From the NCBI GenBank assembly GCA_002839795.1, contig PGYS01000020.1:1-33508 (forward strand): 33,508 nucleotides of DNA, in the 5' to 3' direction. Position 1 is the first letter of the stretch; each line of letters opens with the position of its first letter. Shown here piece by piece: positions 30,779 to 33,508 of this stretch. This DNA comes from Ignavibacteriae bacterium HGW-Ignavibacteriae-3. Its GTDB lineage: Bacteria; Bacteroidota; Ignavibacteria; Ignavibacteriales; Melioribacteraceae. The translations under genes and the position numbers were made by a program. The notes under the pieces were generated by a model, which saw only the letters and a list, made by a program, of their open reading frames with translations, made no database searches and was not told the origin of the DNA.

Positions 30779-32308
30779 ATGCAATTAATGAAAATCAAAG
30801 TTCTCCTGATTGTTTGTTTTTCACTTAATATGTTTGCACAATCACTAACGGTTTATGTTGACCCAATCAACGGGAACGACTCGAACAGCGGCACTAAAAG
30901 TCTGCCGTATTCCACAATATCAAAAGCCTTGGCAGTAGTCGCCGCAGGCGATACAATTTTTCTGCGTGGCGGCAGATATATATTGAATTCAACAATCAGC
31001 ATATCAAAAAGTGGAACAATAGACAAGTACCTGCATCTCTTTGCTTATCCCGGCGAAAGACCTCTTCTGGACTTTTCTTCAATGTCTTATAGTAGTTCAA
31101 ACAGAGGCATCCTTTTAAAATCAAGCTACTGGTACATAAATGGATTGGATGTTAAGGGAGCGGGTGATAACGGAATGTTAATAGAGAGCGGTAATTACAA
31201 CACAGTTGAATTTTGTTCTTTCTTTGAAAACCGGGATACAGGTTTACAGCTTGCAAAAGGCGCGTCAGGAAACAGAATAATAAACTGCGATTCTTATAAC
31301 AACTATGATCCGCCACTGGGAGGGAATGCTGACGGTTTTGCACCCAAACTTGATGTCGGCTCGTGGAATTATTTTTACGGCTGCAGAGCATGGCAAAATT
31401 CGGATGACGGATGGGATGGTTATCTACGTCCTTCAAATGATATAACAACGGTGCTTGAAAATTGCTGGTCATTCAATAACGGCTATCTAAAGAATGGAAT
31501 TTCAAGCAGTGGAAATGGAAACGGAATAAAAATGGGTGGCAGTGACAACAAAGATCTGGCCCATAATTTTATATTAAGAAATTGTCTGACGTTCGATAAC
31601 CGCGTTAAAGGATTTGATCAGAATAACAACCGGGGCTCGATGACTTTGTATAATTGTACGGGATTCAGAAATGGAACTTATAATTTCAGCATTTCTTCCG
31701 CATTGAATGCCGGCAAAATTCTGGATGTAAAAAATTCTGTTTCACTGGCTTCATCGGGTGTTTTGCTCCTTGGGTCATCAATTCAGCAGGCGAATAGCTG
31801 GTTATCCGGCTTTTCCGTTTCGAACTCCGACTTCGTCACGATAGATTCTGCAGGTGTCCGCGGACCAAGAAAATCTGATGGCAGCCTGCCCGAAATAGCA
31901 TTTATGCATTTGTCTTCCGGAAGCAAACTAATTGATGCAGGTGTTTTAGTGGGAATTCCATTCACCGGAAATGCGCCCGATCTCGGTGCTTTTGAATTTG
32001 GGATGTCGATGCCTACTGATTTTGTAGGGTCCGATGAGATTCCAATTGAACTTGAACTGGCGCAAAATTATCCAAATCCTTTCAACGCCGGCACTATAAT
32101 ATCCTTTAAAATTGCTGAAACAGGATTCGTGACAATAAAAGTATTTGATTGTTTGGGAAGAGAGGTTGCCATATTAATTAATGAAGAAAAAGTTCCTGGT
32201 AATTATAGCATTCATTTTGATGCAAATTTTTTACCAAGCGGAATCTATTTTTATAGAATAGATTCCGGGAAGTTTTCACAAACCAGAAAAATGATTTTAA
32301 TGAAATAA
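30779..32308 (+). CDS. Secreted PL9-type pectate lyase with type IX sorting domain
   Basis: 509 residues: a signal peptide to about residue 21, a right-handed parallel beta-helix (about 25-400) and a C-terminal type IX secretion sorting domain (NYPNPFNAGTIISF from 430, SGIYFYRI, QTRKMILMK). The helix opens with YVDPINGNDSNSGT, the usual start of PL9/PL1-like lyases. Asp185, Asp209, Asp210 and Asp213 have the same spacing as the calcium-binding Asp209/233/234/237 of Dickeya Pel9A as I recall them, and Lys251 in GNGIKMGG fits its catalytic Lys. It should cleave polygalacturonate by beta-elimination at the cell surface, giving unsaturated oligomers for KduI/KduD. Met4 is an alternative start. 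Confidence 0.88.
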   Translation: MQLMKIKVLLIVCFSLNMFAQSLTVYVDPINGNDSNSGTKSLPYSTISKALAVVAAGDTIFLRGGRYILNSTISISKSGTIDKYLHLFAYPGERPLLDFSSMSYSSSNRGILLKSSYWYINGLDVKGAGDNGMLIESGNYNTVEFCSFFENRDTGLQLAKGASGNRIINCDSYNNYDPPLGGNADGFAPKLDVGSWNYFYGCRAWQNSDDGWDGYLRPSNDITTVLENCWSFNNGYLKNGISSSGNGNGIKMGGSDNKDLAHNFILRNCLTFDNRVKGFDQNNNRGSMTLYNCTGFRNGTYNFSISSALNAGKILDVKNSVSLASSGVLLLGSSIQQANSWLSGFSVSNSDFVTIDSAGVRGPRKSDGSLPEIAFMHLSSGSKLIDAGVLVGIPFTGNAPDLGAFEFGMSMPTDFVGSDEIPIELELAQNYPNPFNAGTIISFKIAETGFVTIKVFDCLGREVAILINEEKVPGNYSIHFDANFLPSGIYFYRIDSGKFSQTRKMILMK

Positions 32309-32376
32309 TTTTTCCCCAAACGGATATGCAATTTACTTTCTCTAATTGAATCACTATAAACAATAAGGATTTTTAA

Positions 32377-33132
32377 ATGAATACATTATTTGATCTGAAC
32401 GGGAAGAGTGCAATTGTAACCGGATCCAGTACCGGGCTGGGTCAGGGAATGGCAATTGGACTTGCCACAGCGGGAGCCGATGTAGTTCTTGTGGACTACG
32501 TTGACAGCTCTGAAACAGCTGAACGAATTAGTTCGCTAGGACGTAAGGCAGTTACTGTTGTTGCAAATTTAATGGAGATGTCTTCTATTCCATTGGTGGT
32601 TGAAAAAACAATCGGAGAGTTTGGAAAAATTGACATACTTGTTAATAATGCCGGGATTATTCGCCGGACAGATGCAATCGATTTTTCAGAGAAGGACTGG
32701 GATGATGTTATGCTTCTTAATTCCAAAACAATTTTTTTCCTTGCTCAGGCTGTTGCTAAAGATATGATGAAACGGAAATCCGGAAAGATAATCAGTACAG
32801 CATCGCTGCTTTCTTTTCAGGGAGGAATCCGCGTTCCATCTTATGCTGCCAGTAAAGGTGCTGTGGCGCAGATAACTAAAGCTCTCGCAAACGAATGGGC
32901 TCAATTCGGAATTAATGTGAATGCAATCGCTCCCGGCTATATGGCAACAAACAACACAACAGCATTGCGCGAGGATCCCGCGAGATCAAAATCCATTCTG
33001 GAGCGCATTCCTGCCGGAGTTTGGGGCAAACCGGAAGATCTGCAGGGTGCTGTAATCTTTCTGGCAAGCAGTGCATCAAATTATGTTAATGGTCATGTCC
33101 TCGTAGTGGACGGCGGCTGGATGGCGAGATAA
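32377..33132 (+). CDS. kduD: 2-dehydro-3-deoxy-D-gluconate 5-dehydrogenase (KduD)
   Basis: A 251-residue SDR. TGSSTGLGQG (15-24) binds NAD, NNAGIIRR is the structural motif, and Tyr156 and Lys160 in YAASK are catalytic. FDLNGKSAIVTG, NNTTALREDPARSKSILERIPAGVWG and GGWMAR are highly typical of KduD. It reduces 2,5-diketo-3-deoxygluconate to KDG after KduI action on unsaturated galacturonate. AAGGA lies before the ATG, and kduI starts 18 bases after the stop. Confidence 0.93.
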   Translation: MNTLFDLNGKSAIVTGSSTGLGQGMAIGLATAGADVVLVDYVDSSETAERISSLGRKAVTVVANLMEMSSIPLVVEKTIGEFGKIDILVNNAGIIRRTDAIDFSEKDWDDVMLLNSKTIFFLAQAVAKDMMKRKSGKIISTASLLSFQGGIRVPSYAASKGAVAQITKALANEWAQFGINVNAIAPGYMATNNTTALREDPARSKSILERIPAGVWGKPEDLQGAVIFLASSASNYVNGHVLVVDGGWMAR

Positions 33133-33150
33133 ATTAAACTAAGGAGAATT

Positions 33151-33508
33151 ATGGAAACTCGATTTTTACCAAATCAACCGGGATCCGCCCGCTTTACGAC
33201 GGATGAACTCCGGTCAGCTTTTGTTCTTGAAAATTTATTTGAGAAGAATAAAATTTCTTTGACATATATTGAAACCGACCGTGCCATTGTGGGATCGGCA
33301 GTAGCTACGGATAAGCCCTTGAAATTAGAAAGCAGTAAAAAGGAAATGGCCGCAGATTATTTCTGCGAACGCAGGGAAGTTGGAGTAATCAATATTGGAA
33401 TGCCCGGTGTAATTACAGTGGACGGGAAAGAATTTGTTCTCGGAAACAGGGAATTGCTTTATATCGGTAGAGGATCCAAGGAAATATTTTTTAGCAGTAA
33501 AGATCCCA
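33151..33508 (+). CDS. kduI: 5-dehydro-4-deoxy-D-glucuronate isomerase (KduI), 3' end cut by window
   Basis: Open from ATG 33151 to the window edge, 119 codons, preceded by AAGGAG. The product begins METRFLPNQPGSARFTTDELR, then YIETDRAIVGSAV, RREVGVINIGMPGVITVDGK and YIGRGSKEIFFSS, the standard N-terminal half of KduI (about 280 residues in full). The zinc-binding C-terminal cupin is beyond the window. It isomerises 4-deoxy-L-threo-5-hexosulose uronate from pectate lysis to the substrate of KduD. Confidence 0.93.
   Translation, partial: METRFLPNQPGSARFTTDELRSAFVLENLFEKNKISLTYIETDRAIVGSAVATDKPLKLESSKKEMAADYFCERREVGVINIGMPGVITVDGKEFVLGNRELLYIGRGSKEIFFSSKDP

Noticed and set aside
1-33508. CRISPR array, tRNA, rRNA or complete insertion sequence
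   Set aside because: No regularly spaced repeats, no rRNA sequence, no tRNA I could recognise by eye, and no transposase gene was seen on either strand.

Overview
The window looks like part of a catabolic chromosome region from a Bacteroidota-type bacterium, most likely of the Ignavibacteria line. The best evidence is the secreted lyase at 30779-32308, which ends in a type IX secretion sorting domain of the 'NYPNPFN ... SGIYFYRI' kind. Supporting signs are moderate-to-low GC, often weak Shine-Dalgarno sites, two exported twin-arginine Gfo/Idh/MocA oxidoreductases, and small four-helix-bundle (S23/IVS family) and ORF6N accessory genes. The lineage is an inference; there is no rRNA here.

Region 1 (1-6515) looks like a sugar or glycoside oxidation cluster. 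Two Tat-signal Gfo/Idh/MocA oxidoreductases lie on the minus strand, the lower one cut by the window edge. Opposite them run a nucleoside:H+ symporter-like MFS permease, a cytosolic Gfo/Idh/MocA oxidoreductase, and an exported protein that fuses a xylose-isomerase-like TIM barrel to a DUF1080 (3-keto-disaccharide hydrolase) domain. A clear intrinsic terminator at 6538-6563 closes this block.

Region 2 (6666-17241) is a nearly complete reductive pyrimidine degradation operon. It holds methylmalonate/malonate semialdehyde dehydrogenase, beta-ureidopropionase, a class III (beta-alanine-type) transaminase, PreT, PreA, dihydropyrimidinase and an NCS1 nucleobase permease. Together these would import uracil or thymine and convert it to acetyl-CoA or propionyl-CoA. 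Two unrelated small genes sit inside the operon: a four-helix-bundle gene flanked by 23-bp inverted repeats (9108-9570), and an ORF6N-domain gene that overlaps the dihydropyrimidinase translation start region.

Region 3 (17377-33508) is a hexuronate/pectin utilisation locus. It contains KDG kinase, tagaturonate epimerase UxaE (minus strand), SDR-type UxuB, a second PfkB kinase, a LarA-superfamily (nickel-pincer racemase/epimerase) protein, 6-phosphogluconate dehydrogenase, KDPG aldolase, an ExuT-like transporter, UxaC, a LacI regulator, a DUF4861 protein, a secreted PL9-type pectate lyase, KduD and the start of KduI. Galacturonate would pass through UxaC, UxaE and UxuB to mannonate; unsaturated uronates from pectate lysis would pass through KduI and KduD to 2-keto-3-deoxygluconate and then through KdgK and Eda. 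No mannonate dehydratase (UxuA) is visible. The LarA homologue plus Gnd suggests an alternative mannonate-to-gluconate-to-6-phosphogluconate branch.

The most notable items are this LarA/second kinase/Gnd module, the IVS-like inverted-repeat cassette inside a protein-coding operon, the TIM barrel-DUF1080 fusion, and candidate shared operator sequences in the uronate locus.
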